From contig NZ_CP141728.1 of NCBI RefSeq assembly GCF_035621135.1, positions 2,790,001 to 2,854,000 on the forward strand: DNA of 64,000 bases, written 5' to 3'. Of the stretch, positions 26,381-35,048 are shown piece by piece (position 1 is the stretch's first letter; every line of letters starts with the position of its first letter). The position numbers and the translations under genes are program-made. The notes beneath the pieces are model-generated. The model was given only the letters and a program-made list of their open reading frames with translations. It was not told the origin of the DNA and did not search any database. Source of the DNA: Sinanaerobacter sp. ZZT-01. GTDB lineage: Bacteria > Bacillota > Clostridia > Peptostreptococcales > Anaerovoracaceae.

Positions 26381-27583
26381 ATGAAGGTATTAGTCATTAA
26401 TTGCGGCAGCTCATCTTTGAAATACCAGGTTTTAGAGATGGACAACGAATCATTGCTATGCAAAGGTTTAGTTGAAAGAATCGGCATAGAAGGTTCTGTG
26501 TTGAAGCATGAAAAGGAAGGAATGGACAAGTTTATTCTTCAGACACCGATGCAGGATCATAAAGATGCCATCGAACATGTGCTAAACACAATTATCGATC
26601 CGGTACAGGGCGTTGCTAAGTCAATGGATGAAATTGGTGCTGTGGGGCACCGTGTCGTGCATGCAGGAGAAAAATATTCGTCTTCCGTTTTAATTACAGA
26701 AAGTGTTATGGATGCTCTTGAAGAGTGTACTGATTTAGCACCTTTGCATAATCCACCTAATATTTTAGGTATTCGTGCTTGTCAGGAATTGATGCCAAAT
26801 ACACCAATGGTAGGTGTATTTGATACAGCATACCATCAGACTATGCCTCCGGAATCTTATATTTATGCAATTCCATATGAATATTACACAAATTATAAAG
26901 TAAGAAGATATGGTTTCCACGGAACCAGTCATAAATATGTTGCAAACAGAGCTGCTGAAATGATGGGCCAGCCGATTGAAGAATTAAAAATCATAACTTG
27001 CCATTTAGGAAATGGTGCAAGTGTATCCGCGATTAAACGTGGAGTTTGTGTTGATACGAGTATGGGCTTTACTCCTCTTGAAGGTTTGGTAATGGGTACA
27101 AGATCCGGCGATATTGATCCGGCAATTGTTACTTACATTCGTCAAAAAGAAAACCTTCCTCAAGGTGAGATGAACAATATTTTAAATAAAAAGTCAGGAG
27201 TGCTCGGTATTTCTGGCTTGAGCAGTGATTTCAGAGATATTGAAAAGGCAGCCGAGGAAGGCGATGAGAGAGCACAGTTAGCACAAAGAGTGTTTGCACA
27301 TAAAGTTCGTTTCTATATCGGTGCTTACATGGCTGAAATGAATGGCGTGGATGCAATCGTATTTACTGCCGGAGTCGGTGAAAATGATATCGGCATGCGC
27401 GATATCATCTGTCAGGATTTAAGCAATTTAGGGATTCGCCTTGACTTAATTAAAAATAAGGTTAGAGGAAAAGAAACTGTAATCAGTACCGATGACTCTA
27501 GAGTTAAAATTTTGCTGATTCCGACAAATGAGGAATTAATGATTGCGAGAGATACGCTGGAAATCGTAAATGGTGAAGAATAA
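26381..27583 (+). CDS. ackA: Acetate kinase
   Basis: The 400-residue protein opens [15 protein letters not shown], the acetate kinase signature and phosphate loop. It also has [22 protein letters not shown] and [20 protein letters not shown]. It makes ATP from acetyl phosphate, the last step of acetate fermentation. AAAGGAGAG lies upstream. The usual partner pta is not adjacent, and the terminator at 26301 suggests it is transcribed alone. Confidence 0.97.
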   Translation: MKVLVINCGSSSLKYQVLEMDNESLLCKGLVERIGIEGSVLKHEKEGMDKFILQTPMQDHKDAIEHVLNTIIDPVQGVAKSMDEIGAVGHRVVHAGEKYSSSVLITESVMDALEECTDLAPLHNPPNILGIRACQELMPNTPMVGVFDTAYHQTMPPESYIYAIPYEYYTNYKVRRYGFHGTSHKYVANRAAEMMGQPIEELKIITCHLGNGASVSAIKRGVCVDTSMGFTPLEGLVMGTRSGDIDPAIVTYIRQKENLPQGEMNNILNKKSGVLGISGLSSDFRDIEKAAEEGDERAQLAQRVFAHKVRFYIGAYMAEMNGVDAIVFTAGVGENDIGMRDIICQDLSNLGIRLDLIKNKVRGKETVISTDDSRVKILLIPTNEELMIARDTLEIVNGEE

Positions 27584-27619
27584 TTGTTTGTTTCTTTTAG
27601 AGAACAAATTAAATAAGTA

Positions 27620-27648
27620 TTGACAAGTAAACGGCTTGACTATATAAT
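27620..27648 (+). promoter_or_regulatory. Consensus sigma-A promoter of rpmF
   Basis: TTGACA, 17 bases, TATAAT: both boxes match consensus exactly. It lies about 68 bases before the rpmF start. Confidence 0.85.
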
Positions 27649-27715
27649 TTAGTAGTTAGTTTAGAAAAAATTAAGTGATAAAATGGAAATTTAACCAACA
27701 AAGGAGGTGTCAAGA

Positions 27716-27898
27716 ATGGCAGTACCTAAGAGAAAAACATCAAAAGCCAGAAGAGATAAGAGAAGATCTCCTAACATGAAAATGTCAGCACCAGCATTAT
27801 CTGTATGCCCACAGTGCCATGAGCCTAAGCTTCCTCATAGAGTTTGTCCGAATTGTAATTACTATGATGGTAAGGAAGTCGTAGCTTCGGAAGCATAG
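27716..27898 (+). CDS. rpmF: 50S ribosomal protein L32
   Basis: [18 protein letters not shown] is the L32 N-terminus, followed by a zinc-ribbon [17 protein letters not shown]. All four zinc cysteines are present, so this is the zinc-binding C+ form. AAAGGAGG lies before the ATG at 27716. DUF177 (yceD), which usually precedes rpmF, is missing here, and plsX does not follow. Confidence 0.97.
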   Translation: MAVPKRKTSKARRDKRRSPNMKMSAPALSVCPQCHEPKLPHRVCPNCNYYDGKEVVASEA

Positions 27899-27909
27899 AG
27901 GATATGGGT

Positions 27910-28035
27910 ATGGTTAATGATGGCTTCATCATTTTTGTTGTTGCCGTAGTACTTATCATCTTGGCATCGATACAATCTACGCTGAACAAGATATTAAAAG
28001 TATTAGAAGAAATCAAAACACAAAGAAGACAATAA
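27910..28035 (+). CDS. Small single-span membrane protein (41 aa)
   Basis: The frame from the ATG at 27910 (GAGGAT eight bases upstream; a second ATG at 27904 is too close) encodes one hydrophobic segment (FIIFVVAVVLIILASI) and then a short amphipathic, basic tail (NKILKVLEEIKTQRRQ). It is 12 bases after rpmF and inside the same transcript, ending at the terminator at 28036. Function unknown. Confidence 0.5.
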   Translation: MVNDGFIIFVVAVVLIILASIQSTLNKILKVLEEIKTQRRQ

Positions 28036-28077
28036 AATAACCGCTAGCTATTATATTTAGTTAGCGGTTATTTTTTA
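28036..28077. terminator. Bidirectional terminator
   Basis: AATAACCGCTA / TAGCGGTTATT with flanking A and T runs closes the rpmF transcript on the plus strand and could end the asd-dapA transcript on the minus strand. Confidence 0.75.
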
Positions 28078-28186
28078 TGTCATAGGAAATGCTGTTATAA
28101 ACTTTTTTAATGAATAAAATGAAATAAAAGATACTTTGCTATTGCTTCTTAGCTTGAGAAATAAGAGCAGCTTCTAAAGAATAAAT

Positions 28187-29083
28187 CTATGAACAAGAAT
28201 AGGGAGGAAGGACGCCGTAGGCGGTCAACTCTCTTTCTATTTTTCTTAGAGATTCTTCGCATGGTTCACACATTGGTAAACGATATTCCTTTTCTATCTT
28301 TCCCATAAGGTGAAGTGCTGCCTTAACTGGGATTGGATTGACTTCTATGAACATAGCATCAATCAGTGATTTCATTTCCAGTTGCATCTTACAAGCTTCT
28401 TCTACGTGACCATCTAAATAATTTTTAACCATTGCATGCATTTGTTTTGGAATGATGTTCGCCGTTGTAGAAATGACGCCAATTCCTCCCATAGAGAGAA
28501 GTGCAACAGTCATATCATCATTACCGGAGTATAATGCAAATTGATCGGAAACATGCTTTGCAATTTCTACAACTTGCGACATATCACCGCTCGCTTCTTT
28601 AATGCCAGCGATGTGTTCGTGCTGGCAGAGCACAGAAACAGTAGAAGGACTGATATTTACACCAGTTCTTCCCGGAACAGAATATAGAATCATAGGAATC
28701 TTTATCTGATCTGCAATGGCAGTGTAGTGTTTTATCAGTCCTTCTTGTGTACATTTGTTGTAATAAGGTGTAACCGTTAAAAGACCATCGACTCCAACGT
28801 CTTGAAGTGCTTGGCTCATAGCAATTGCATGGGCGGTATCGTTACTTCCTGAACCGGAAATGACTGGTACTCGGCCGGCCACCTTATTGATTGTATATCT
28901 GACGGTTTCTATATGTTCCTCATCGCTAAGTGTTGAGGCTTCTCCCGTAGTGCCGCAAGAAATAATTGCATCAATATCGTGAGAAATTTGCCATTCAATG
29001 AGTTCTGCAAGTTTTGGAAAATCAACTTTTCCATTTGAAAATGGCGTAACGAGTGCAACACCGGCACCTGAGAATAATGTCAT
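28187..29083 (-). CDS. dapA: 4-Hydroxy-tetrahydrodipicolinate synthase
   Basis: The 298-residue product shows the DapA pattern: ALVTPFSNGKVDF, ISCGTTGEASTLSDEEH, VTPYYNKCTQEG, YSVPGRTGVN with the catalytic Tyr, and GIKEASGD with the Schiff-base Lys. It condenses pyruvate with aspartate semialdehyde, leading to lysine, meso-diaminopimelate for the wall and dipicolinate for spores. It is 24 bases downstream of asd in one operon. AGGAAGGGATGTC lies before the ATG. No lysine riboswitch was seen in front of the pair. Confidence 0.97.
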   Translation of the reverse strand: MTLFSGAGVALVTPFSNGKVDFPKLAELIEWQISHDIDAIISCGTTGEASTLSDEEHIETVRYTINKVAGRVPVISGSGSNDTAHAIAMSQALQDVGVDGLLTVTPYYNKCTQEGLIKHYTAIADQIKIPMILYSVPGRTGVNISPSTVSVLCQHEHIAGIKEASGDMSQVVEIAKHVSDQFALYSGNDDMTVALLSMGGIGVISTTANIIPKQMHAMVKNYLDGHVEEACKMQLEMKSLIDAMFIEVNPIPVKAALHLMGKIEKEYRLPMCEPCEESLRKIERELTAYGVLPPYSCS

Positions 29084-29107
29084 ATAGACATCCCTTCCTT
29101 CCGAACT

Positions 29108-30100
29108 TTACTTTATTAATAATTCGGCAATTTGAACAGCATTGGTTGCTGCGCCTTTTCTAATATTATCTGCGACAACCCAGAGGTTGATTCCGTTTTC
29201 TACGCTGAAATCTCTGCGGATTCTTCCGACAAAAACTTCATCTTTACCAGAAGCGTCTCTTGCAAGGGGATATTGGCTGTTTTCGATGTCATCTATAACA
29301 ACAATGCCCGGAGCCGCTGCTAATATTTTTTTCACTTCTTCAATTTCAAATGGTTTTTCAAATTCCAGATTAATGGATTCGCTGTGGCTTTCGAAGACAG
29401 GAACACGAACAGTTGTTGCTGTGACCTTGATATCATCTCTACCTAATATTTTATGAGTTTCATCGATCATTTTCATTTCTTCTTTTGTATAGCCGTTTTC
29501 AAGAAATACGTCAATTTGAGGCAGACAATTTCCAGCAATCGGATGAGGGTATGCCTGTTTTACGTCATTTCCTTTTAAACCTTCTTTTAAATCATTGATG
29601 CCCTTTAATCCAGAACCGGAAACAGCCTGATAAGTTGAGTAAATAACTCGCTTTAGTTTAAAGTGTTCATCAAGCGGTTTTAAAGCAACCATTGCTTGAA
29701 TGGTTGAGCAATTTGGATTTGCGATGATACCTTTATTCCAAGAAATATCATCTGGATTTACTTCAGGAACAACAAGAGGTACTTCTTTATCCATTCTCCA
29801 AGCACTGCTGTTATCTACTACGGTTACTCCGTGAGCAGCAGCAATTGGAGCATATTTTTCACTTGCAGTGCCGCCTGCGGAAAATAGAGCGATGTCAATT
29901 GGCTTATCAAAAGAATGCTCGTTTAATTCTTCAACAACATATTCTTTCCCTCGGAAGGACAGTTTTTTTCCTGCGGACTTAGCAGAAGCCATAAAATAAA
30001 GATTTTCAAACGGAAAATCTCTTTCTTCCAGTACCTTTAAAAAAGTACTGCCTACGAGCCCTGTGGCACCTACGACTGCAATATTTGGTTTTTTGTTCAT
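29108..30100 (-). CDS. asd: Aspartate-semialdehyde dehydrogenase
   Basis: The N-terminus IAVVGATGLVGSTFLKVLEERDFP is the NADP-binding fold. IIANPNCSTIQ carries the catalytic cysteine, and TYQAVSGSGLKG plus VRVPVFESHSE hold the substrate-binding residues and active His region. It makes L-aspartate semialdehyde, the substrate of the DapA encoded next in the operon. AGGAGGAAAC precedes the ATG. Upstream 300 bases are AT-rich and shared with the divergent ftsK gene. Confidence 0.97.
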   Translation of the reverse strand: MNKKPNIAVVGATGLVGSTFLKVLEERDFPFENLYFMASAKSAGKKLSFRGKEYVVEELNEHSFDKPIDIALFSAGGTASEKYAPIAAAHGVTVVDNSSAWRMDKEVPLVVPEVNPDDISWNKGIIANPNCSTIQAMVALKPLDEHFKLKRVIYSTYQAVSGSGLKGINDLKEGLKGNDVKQAYPHPIAGNCLPQIDVFLENGYTKEEMKMIDETHKILGRDDIKVTATTVRVPVFESHSESINLEFEKPFEIEEVKKILAAAPGIVVIDDIENSQYPLARDASGKDEVFVGRIRRDFSVENGINLWVVADNIRKGAATNAVQIAELLIK

Positions 30101-30405
30101 AATTGTTTCCTCCTATCATGTATATTCAATATGATTTGAATTGTTAATGTAATTATATTTTTCCATTATATCTTATTTCGCAGTGAATGTTAATGACTTT
30201 TTAAGCAACAATAGTTATTTTTGTTAAAAGAAAGAATGTTTTATGGTATAATATTAAGTTAGTAATGTAATTACGATAAAAAAGGTAAATTGTCTTAATA
30301 ATTACTAAATAAGAGTAATTTTCGACAAAAAAACCGTTTATTATAATTCTGATTAACTTAATTTCTGCATTTTGTAAAAAATTATAATGTTAGAGGGGAT
30401 TATTC
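30101..30405. other. AT-rich divergent intergenic region
   Basis: This gap must hold divergent promoters for asd and ftsK. A TATAAT at 30247-30252 has only a poorly spaced TTGTTA upstream. No riboswitch core, palindrome or ORF is evident. Confidence 0.5.
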
Positions 30406-33006
30406 ATGACAGAGCAAAAGAAAAAGGCGGGAAGACCGCCTGGAAGCAAAAATAAAAAAAGAGGGAGAAGCAAAGCGGAAATAGAAAAACTTGCTGCGAA
30501 AAAACGATTACGTGACGAGATTTGGTCCATTCTTTTTATGGCAGTCGGTGCATTTCTTGTTGTGTCGCTGCAAACAGAAGCAGCGGGGCAATTTGGACAT
30601 GCTATCAAGATTTTTTTAATTGGCTTTATGGGTAGTGTCGCATTTATATTACCATACTATTTAATTTTATATGCACTCTTGCTTTTTACAAAGAATACGG
30701 CACATATAAGCAAGAGATCTACCGTATGCGTTTCCTTAATATTATTATTGTTAACCATATTAAACGCATCTTTTCATTTAAGTAAAGATGCATCCGAAGC
30801 TCTTAATATTACCTATTTAAAGACTGTTTTTGATGCCGGAAATGAAAGCGGCGGTCTATTCGGCATGGTTTTAGGATTTTTCTTGATTACATTAATTGGA
30901 AAAACCGGCTTGTATATTTTTTCTGTTGTTGGAATTGCAATCTGTATTTTACTCGTTTTAGATACGCCGGTATCTCATTATTTGGACGAGTTAAAACTAA
31001 AACATCAAGCAGTGGTTAAGCAGCGTGAAGAGGAGAAAGAAGCGGAAGAAGAGGTCAATCAAGAGGAAGAAGATGCAGTTGCGGTTGCAGGGGTAGGAAG
31101 CCTGTCTTCTTTTTCAAAAAAAGTATCAGATACATTGAAAAATAAGAGAGAGGTGTCTCGGACAGAGGCCATTCCAATTAAAACAAGTGATGACTTACAA
31201 GATGCCTCAGCAACTAATGATTTGGAATCTTCATCTCCTGTACCCACGCGGATGTCGACTGGACAAATGAAGATCATTGATTATATGAAAGATGACGGAC
31301 TTTTTGAAAAGGGAGAGTCTTCTGCCTTTGAGAGTGGTATTGAGGAACCTAGGCTTCAAGAAGCGGGGAAGGGCTTGGAAGAAGTGGAGGATGTCACTTC
31401 AGACGCAAGCGATATGACACCGTCAAAAGTGAAAAGTGAAATTATGGAAGGACCATCAAAAGGAAACTATGTTCCTCCGTTTAAAGAAAAAGAAGAACAA
31501 GAATCTCCTATATCCATTCCTTCGTCCGTACCATCCACAAAGCCGATTGCTTATAAGCAGCCGCCAATTGATTTATTGAATAAGGTTTCAGCAGACAAAA
31601 ACGTGGGTGAAAAAGTAGCATTGCAGGCAAAAGCTGTGAAGCTGGAAGAAACCCTACATAATTTCGGAGTGAATGCAAAGGTTTTGCAAGTGACGAAAGG
31701 TCCAGCGGTAACACGTTATGAAATCCAGCCGAATACTGGTGTAAAGGTGAGCAGTATCGTGCGATTAGCAGATGATATTGCGTTGAACTTAGAAGCAAAG
31801 AGCATTCGTATGGAAGCGCCAATTCCGGGTAAAGCGGCTGTAGGCATTGAAGTGGAAAATGATCGGGTAAATATGGTTTCTATTCGGGAAATTATTGAGT
31901 CTGGTGAATTTAAAAAAGCAAAATCCAAAATAACCTTTACAGTAGGAAAGGACATTGCAGGAAAGTCAATTGTAGCGGACCTAAAAGGCATGCCTCATAT
32001 GTTGATTGCGGGGTCGACCGGATCTGGAAAGAGTGTTTGCATTAATAGTTTAATTGTAAGTATTTTATATAAGGCTAAACCGGATGAAGTTAAATTTGTG
32101 CTGATTGATCCAAAGGTTGTGGAATTAAGTAATTATAACGGGATCCCTCATCTTTTAATTCCGGTGGTTACGGAACCTAGCAAAGCGGCTGCTGCGTTAA
32201 ATTGGGCAGTGGCTGAGATGACCGACCGTTATAAAAAATTTGCAGAAGAAGGGGTTCGTGATTTGGAATCCTTCAATAAAAGTGTAAAGGCGAAAGAAGA
32301 AGAAGATCGCATTTTACCGCAAATTGTAATTATTATTGATGAGTTGGCTGACTTGATGATGGCAGCACCATCTCAGGTAGAAGAAGCAATATGCCGTTTA
32401 GCACAAATGGCAAGAGCTGCTGGTATGCATCTGATTGTCGCAACACAGCGTCCATCAGTAGATATCATCACTGGAGTTATCAAGGCGAATATCCCGTCCC
32501 GTATTGCATTTGCAGTATCTTCGCAATTTGACTCGCGGACGATTTTAGACATGGGAGGAGCCGAAAAATTGGTTGGAAAAGGAGACATGCTATTTAGTCC
32601 AATTGGTATGTCAAAACCAGTTCGAGTGCAGGGATGTTTTATTTCAGATAGTGAGGTACATAATGTTATTGAATTTTTAAAACAAGGCGAAGAAGAGCCT
32701 CAATATGCTGCAGATGTGCTGCATAGCATTGAACGGGTGAAATCTGAGTCACGTGAAGAGGATGAAGATGAATTACTGCCTGATGCAATAGAAACAGTTG
32801 TTCGTGCAGAACAAGCTTCCGTATCTATGCTGCAGCGACGATTCCGAATCGGATATAACCGTGCTGCCAGATTAGTTGATTCAATGGAAGCTAGAGGAAT
32901 TATCGGCCCTGCTGACGGCAGCCGTCCTCGTAAGGTATTAATGACTTTGGATGAATTATTGGGATTAAATGAAAAGAGTGAAGAAGGGAATGGGACAACG
33001 GATTGA
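30406..33006 (+). CDS. ftsK: FtsK/SpoIIIE-family DNA translocase
   Basis: The 866-residue protein begins with a basic head (GRPPGSKNKKRGR, residues 9-21), then four membrane segments (about 45-185), a low-complexity acidic linker (about 205-385), the alpha-beta motor with Walker A Lys542 in AGSTGSGKSVCIN and Walker B IIIIDELADLMM, and a C-terminal gamma winged helix (ASVSMLQRRFRIGYNRAARLVDSME) that reads KOPS/SRS. It pumps chromosome through the septum at division and into the forespore. AGAGGGG lies before the ATG. rimO overlaps its stop by four bases. Confidence 0.96.
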   Translation: MTEQKKKAGRPPGSKNKKRGRSKAEIEKLAAKKRLRDEIWSILFMAVGAFLVVSLQTEAAGQFGHAIKIFLIGFMGSVAFILPYYLILYALLLFTKNTAHISKRSTVCVSLILLLLTILNASFHLSKDASEALNITYLKTVFDAGNESGGLFGMVLGFFLITLIGKTGLYIFSVVGIAICILLVLDTPVSHYLDELKLKHQAVVKQREEEKEAEEEVNQEEEDAVAVAGVGSLSSFSKKVSDTLKNKREVSRTEAIPIKTSDDLQDASATNDLESSSPVPTRMSTGQMKIIDYMKDDGLFEKGESSAFESGIEEPRLQEAGKGLEEVEDVTSDASDMTPSKVKSEIMEGPSKGNYVPPFKEKEEQESPISIPSSVPSTKPIAYKQPPIDLLNKVSADKNVGEKVALQAKAVKLEETLHNFGVNAKVLQVTKGPAVTRYEIQPNTGVKVSSIVRLADDIALNLEAKSIRMEAPIPGKAAVGIEVENDRVNMVSIREIIESGEFKKAKSKITFTVGKDIAGKSIVADLKGMPHMLIAGSTGSGKSVCINSLIVSILYKAKPDEVKFVLIDPKVVELSNYNGIPHLLIPVVTEPSKAAAALNWAVAEMTDRYKKFAEEGVRDLESFNKSVKAKEEEDRILPQIVIIIDELADLMMAAPSQVEEAICRLAQMARAAGMHLIVATQRPSVDIITGVIKANIPSRIAFAVSSQFDSRTILDMGGAEKLVGKGDMLFSPIGMSKPVRVQGCFISDSEVHNVIEFLKQGEEEPQYAADVLHSIERVKSESREEDEDELLPDAIETVVRAEQASVSMLQRRFRIGYNRAARLVDSMEARGIIGPADGSRPRKVLMTLDELLGLNEKSEEGNGTTD

Positions 33007-34325
33007 GAATTTTTATAGAAACACTCGGATGTGAAAAAAATACAGCCGATTCGGAAAGTGCAGCAGGAATTTTGGAGCGCGCAGGCCATGAGATCGTGGC
33101 TTCGCCGACGCAGGCAGAAGTTATCATGGTTAATACGTGCGGCTTTATAAACGATGCAAAAGAAGAATCCATTAATCGGATTTTTGACATGGCCGAATAT
33201 AAAAAGAATGGCGGAATTTTAATTATGTCCGGATGCTTGAGCCAAAGATATGGTGAAGAGCTGTATGAACAGATGCCGGAAGTAGATATTTTTTTAGGAG
33301 TCAATGATTATAAAAATCTGCCTCGCATTTTAGAAGAGCATAAAAATGGGAGAAGAGATAAATATATAAATACGTACGAAAAGGTTTATATGGAGCTTGG
33401 AAAGCGCAAACAGTCAAAACCGTCATACAGTGCTTATTTAAAAATTGCGGAAGGGTGTGATAATATATGCACGTATTGCATTATTCCTTCTATACGTGGG
33501 AAATATCGGAGCAGAAAGAAAGAGGACATTTTAGCTGAAGCAAAGGAACTTGCCGAAAACGGATGCAAGGAGCTTATTTTGATCGCACAAGATGTGACTG
33601 CATACGGAAAAGATTTATATGGAGAATACTGTTTGGCTGAGCTGCTCCGGTCTCTTTGTGAAATTGAACCTCTGCATTGGATTCGCCTCATGTATTGTTA
33701 TGAAGACCGGATTACAGACGAATTGATTTCTATTATGGCTGAACAAAAAAAGATATGCCATTATATCGATATTCCGATTCAACACGGAAGCGATGTCATA
33801 TTAAAGAGCATGAATCGTCATTCTACTAGGGATTCGATTACCAACACAATCAAACGCCTTCGAGAGGCAATGCCGGATATCCATATTCGGACGACGATGA
33901 TTACTGGGTTCCCGGGTGAAAGACAAGAAGAGTTTGAAGAACTGGTTGCATTTGTAGAAGAAATGCGGTTTGAACGCTTGGGTGTTTTTTCATATTCAAA
34001 GGAAGAAGGAACCGCTGCGGCTCTTTTGAAGGGTCAGGTTCGTGAAGATGTAAAATTAAAGAGAAAAGACTGGATTATGTCTATTCAGAGAGAAATCTCT
34101 TTGGAATGCAATCAAAAGCATATCGGAGAAACATTAGAAGTTTTGGTAGAACGCAGGGAAGATGACGGAAGTTATACGGGAAGAAGTATTTACGATGCAC
34201 CGGAAATTGATAATGAAGTCATTTTCACTTCGACGAGGGCGTGTGATATAGGCACTTTTGTAAATGTAAAAATTACAGATGCTTTTGATTATGATCTGAT
34301 TGGAGAAGTGGAGGAAGAAAAATGA
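33003..34325 (+). CDS. rimO: Ribosomal protein S12 methylthiotransferase RimO
   Basis: RIFIETLGCEKNTADSE opens the UPF0004 domain with the first three cysteine-cluster ligands, then GCDNICTYCIIPSIRGKYRSR is the radical SAM CxxxCxxC. A TRAM domain closes the protein (about residues 370-440). The GCEKN start and the S12-type motif order favour RimO over MiaB. The start is TTG at 33003, overlapping the ftsK stop. The pgsA start overlaps its last bases. Confidence 0.93.
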   Translation: MRIFIETLGCEKNTADSESAAGILERAGHEIVASPTQAEVIMVNTCGFINDAKEESINRIFDMAEYKKNGGILIMSGCLSQRYGEELYEQMPEVDIFLGVNDYKNLPRILEEHKNGRRDKYINTYEKVYMELGKRKQSKPSYSAYLKIAEGCDNICTYCIIPSIRGKYRSRKKEDILAEAKELAENGCKELILIAQDVTAYGKDLYGEYCLAELLRSLCEIEPLHWIRLMYCYEDRITDELISIMAEQKKICHYIDIPIQHGSDVILKSMNRHSTRDSITNTIKRLREAMPDIHIRTTMITGFPGERQEEFEELVAFVEEMRFERLGVFSYSKEEGTAAALLKGQVREDVKLKRKDWIMSIQREISLECNQKHIGETLEVLVERREDDGSYTGRSIYDAPEIDNEVIFTSTRACDIGTFVNVKITDAFDYDLIGEVEEEK

Positions 34326-34852
34326 ATTTACCTAATAAGTTAACGATGTTAAGAGTAATATTAATCCCTGTGTTTATTGTAACATTAATGATGGGTTATT
34401 CTTTTATTGCTTGCGGAATATTTATTATAGCTTCTTTGACAGATGCTTTGGATGGGCATATTGCGAGGAAATATAATTTAGTTACAAACTTTGGAAAGAT
34501 TATGGACCCATTAGCGGACAAGCTTCTTGTTGTCTCTGCACTTTCATGTTTAGTAGAGTTGGGGCAGGTTGCAAGCTGGATGCTGATTGTGATTTTGGCA
34601 AGAGAATTTGCAATCACAAGTTTGCGTGCGGTAGCAGCAGGAGATGGAATCGTTATTGCAGCTGCTAATTCGGGAAAGTTAAAAACGATTTTACAAATGC
34701 TGGCTATTGTTTTTCTTTTACTGCAAAACTACCCGTTCCGATTATTTACAACCGTAAGAGTAGATAGCATTGTACTATGGGCCGCAGTTTTCATGACAAT
34801 TTATTCCGGCATCGAATACATTGTAAAAAATAAAAATATTTTTACTGCATAA
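34322..34852 (+). CDS. pgsA: CDP-diacylglycerol-glycerol-3-phosphate 3-phosphatidyltransferase
   Basis: The CDP-alcohol transferase motif reads TDALDGHIARKYNLVTNFGK then MDPLADK, with all four aspartates present. Four to five membrane segments surround it. It makes phosphatidylglycerophosphate. The gene overlaps rimO by four bases. The rimO-pgsA-cinA-recA order is common in Firmicutes. Confidence 0.95.
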   Translation: MNLPNKLTMLRVILIPVFIVTLMMGYSFIACGIFIIASLTDALDGHIARKYNLVTNFGKIMDPLADKLLVVSALSCLVELGQVASWMLIVILAREFAITSLRAVAAGDGIVIAAANSGKLKTILQMLAIVFLLLQNYPFRLFTTVRVDSIVLWAAVFMTIYSGIEYIVKNKNIFTA

Positions 34853-34857
34853 AACAT

Positions 34858-34898
34858 TAGGAATTGCTGAAGAAATCTCTTTTTAGCAATCCTTTTTT
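34858..34898 (+). terminator. Likely terminator after pgsA
   Basis: AGGAATTGCTGA pairs with TAGCAATCCT with a bulge and is followed by six T. Confidence 0.55.
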
Positions 34899-34921
34899 AT
34901 AACATGAGAAATATGTTCCTA

Positions 34922-35010
34922 TCTTATAAAAAAAGAAGGGTGCAGAGGGACGATTTCTCGCCGATAAAGAAGGGCAAGCAGCCACTTTTTGTTCATACAA
35001 ATTTATAAGA
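34922..35010 (+). ncRNA. Candidate structured RNA in the pgsA-cinA gap
   Basis: Several nested pairings can form: outer TCTTATAAA (34922-34930) with TTTATAAGA (35002-35010), nine pairs; AAAAG (34931-34935) with CTTTT (34985-34989); GGGTGC (34938-34943) with GCAGCC (34978-34983), five of six; and an inner hairpin in GGACGATTTCTCGCC. The region is more GC-rich than its flanks. I match it to no known riboswitch or RNA class. It could be a cinA leader element or chance. Confidence 0.3.
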
Positions 35011-35048
35011 AAAGAGATAGAGGCAAAGAAACGGAGTGATAAGATAAT

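Noticed and set aside
30101-30405. Lysine riboswitch before asd-dapA
   Set aside because: Read on the minus strand, the 300 bases upstream of asd show none of the conserved lysine riboswitch core segments and are strongly AT rich.
34955-34985. Resemblance of GAAGGGCAAGCAGCC to the apical part of bacterial SRP RNA
   Set aside because: The 5' strand lacks the GTCAGG segment and there is no GGAA tetraloop between paired strands, so the symmetric and asymmetric loops cannot form.
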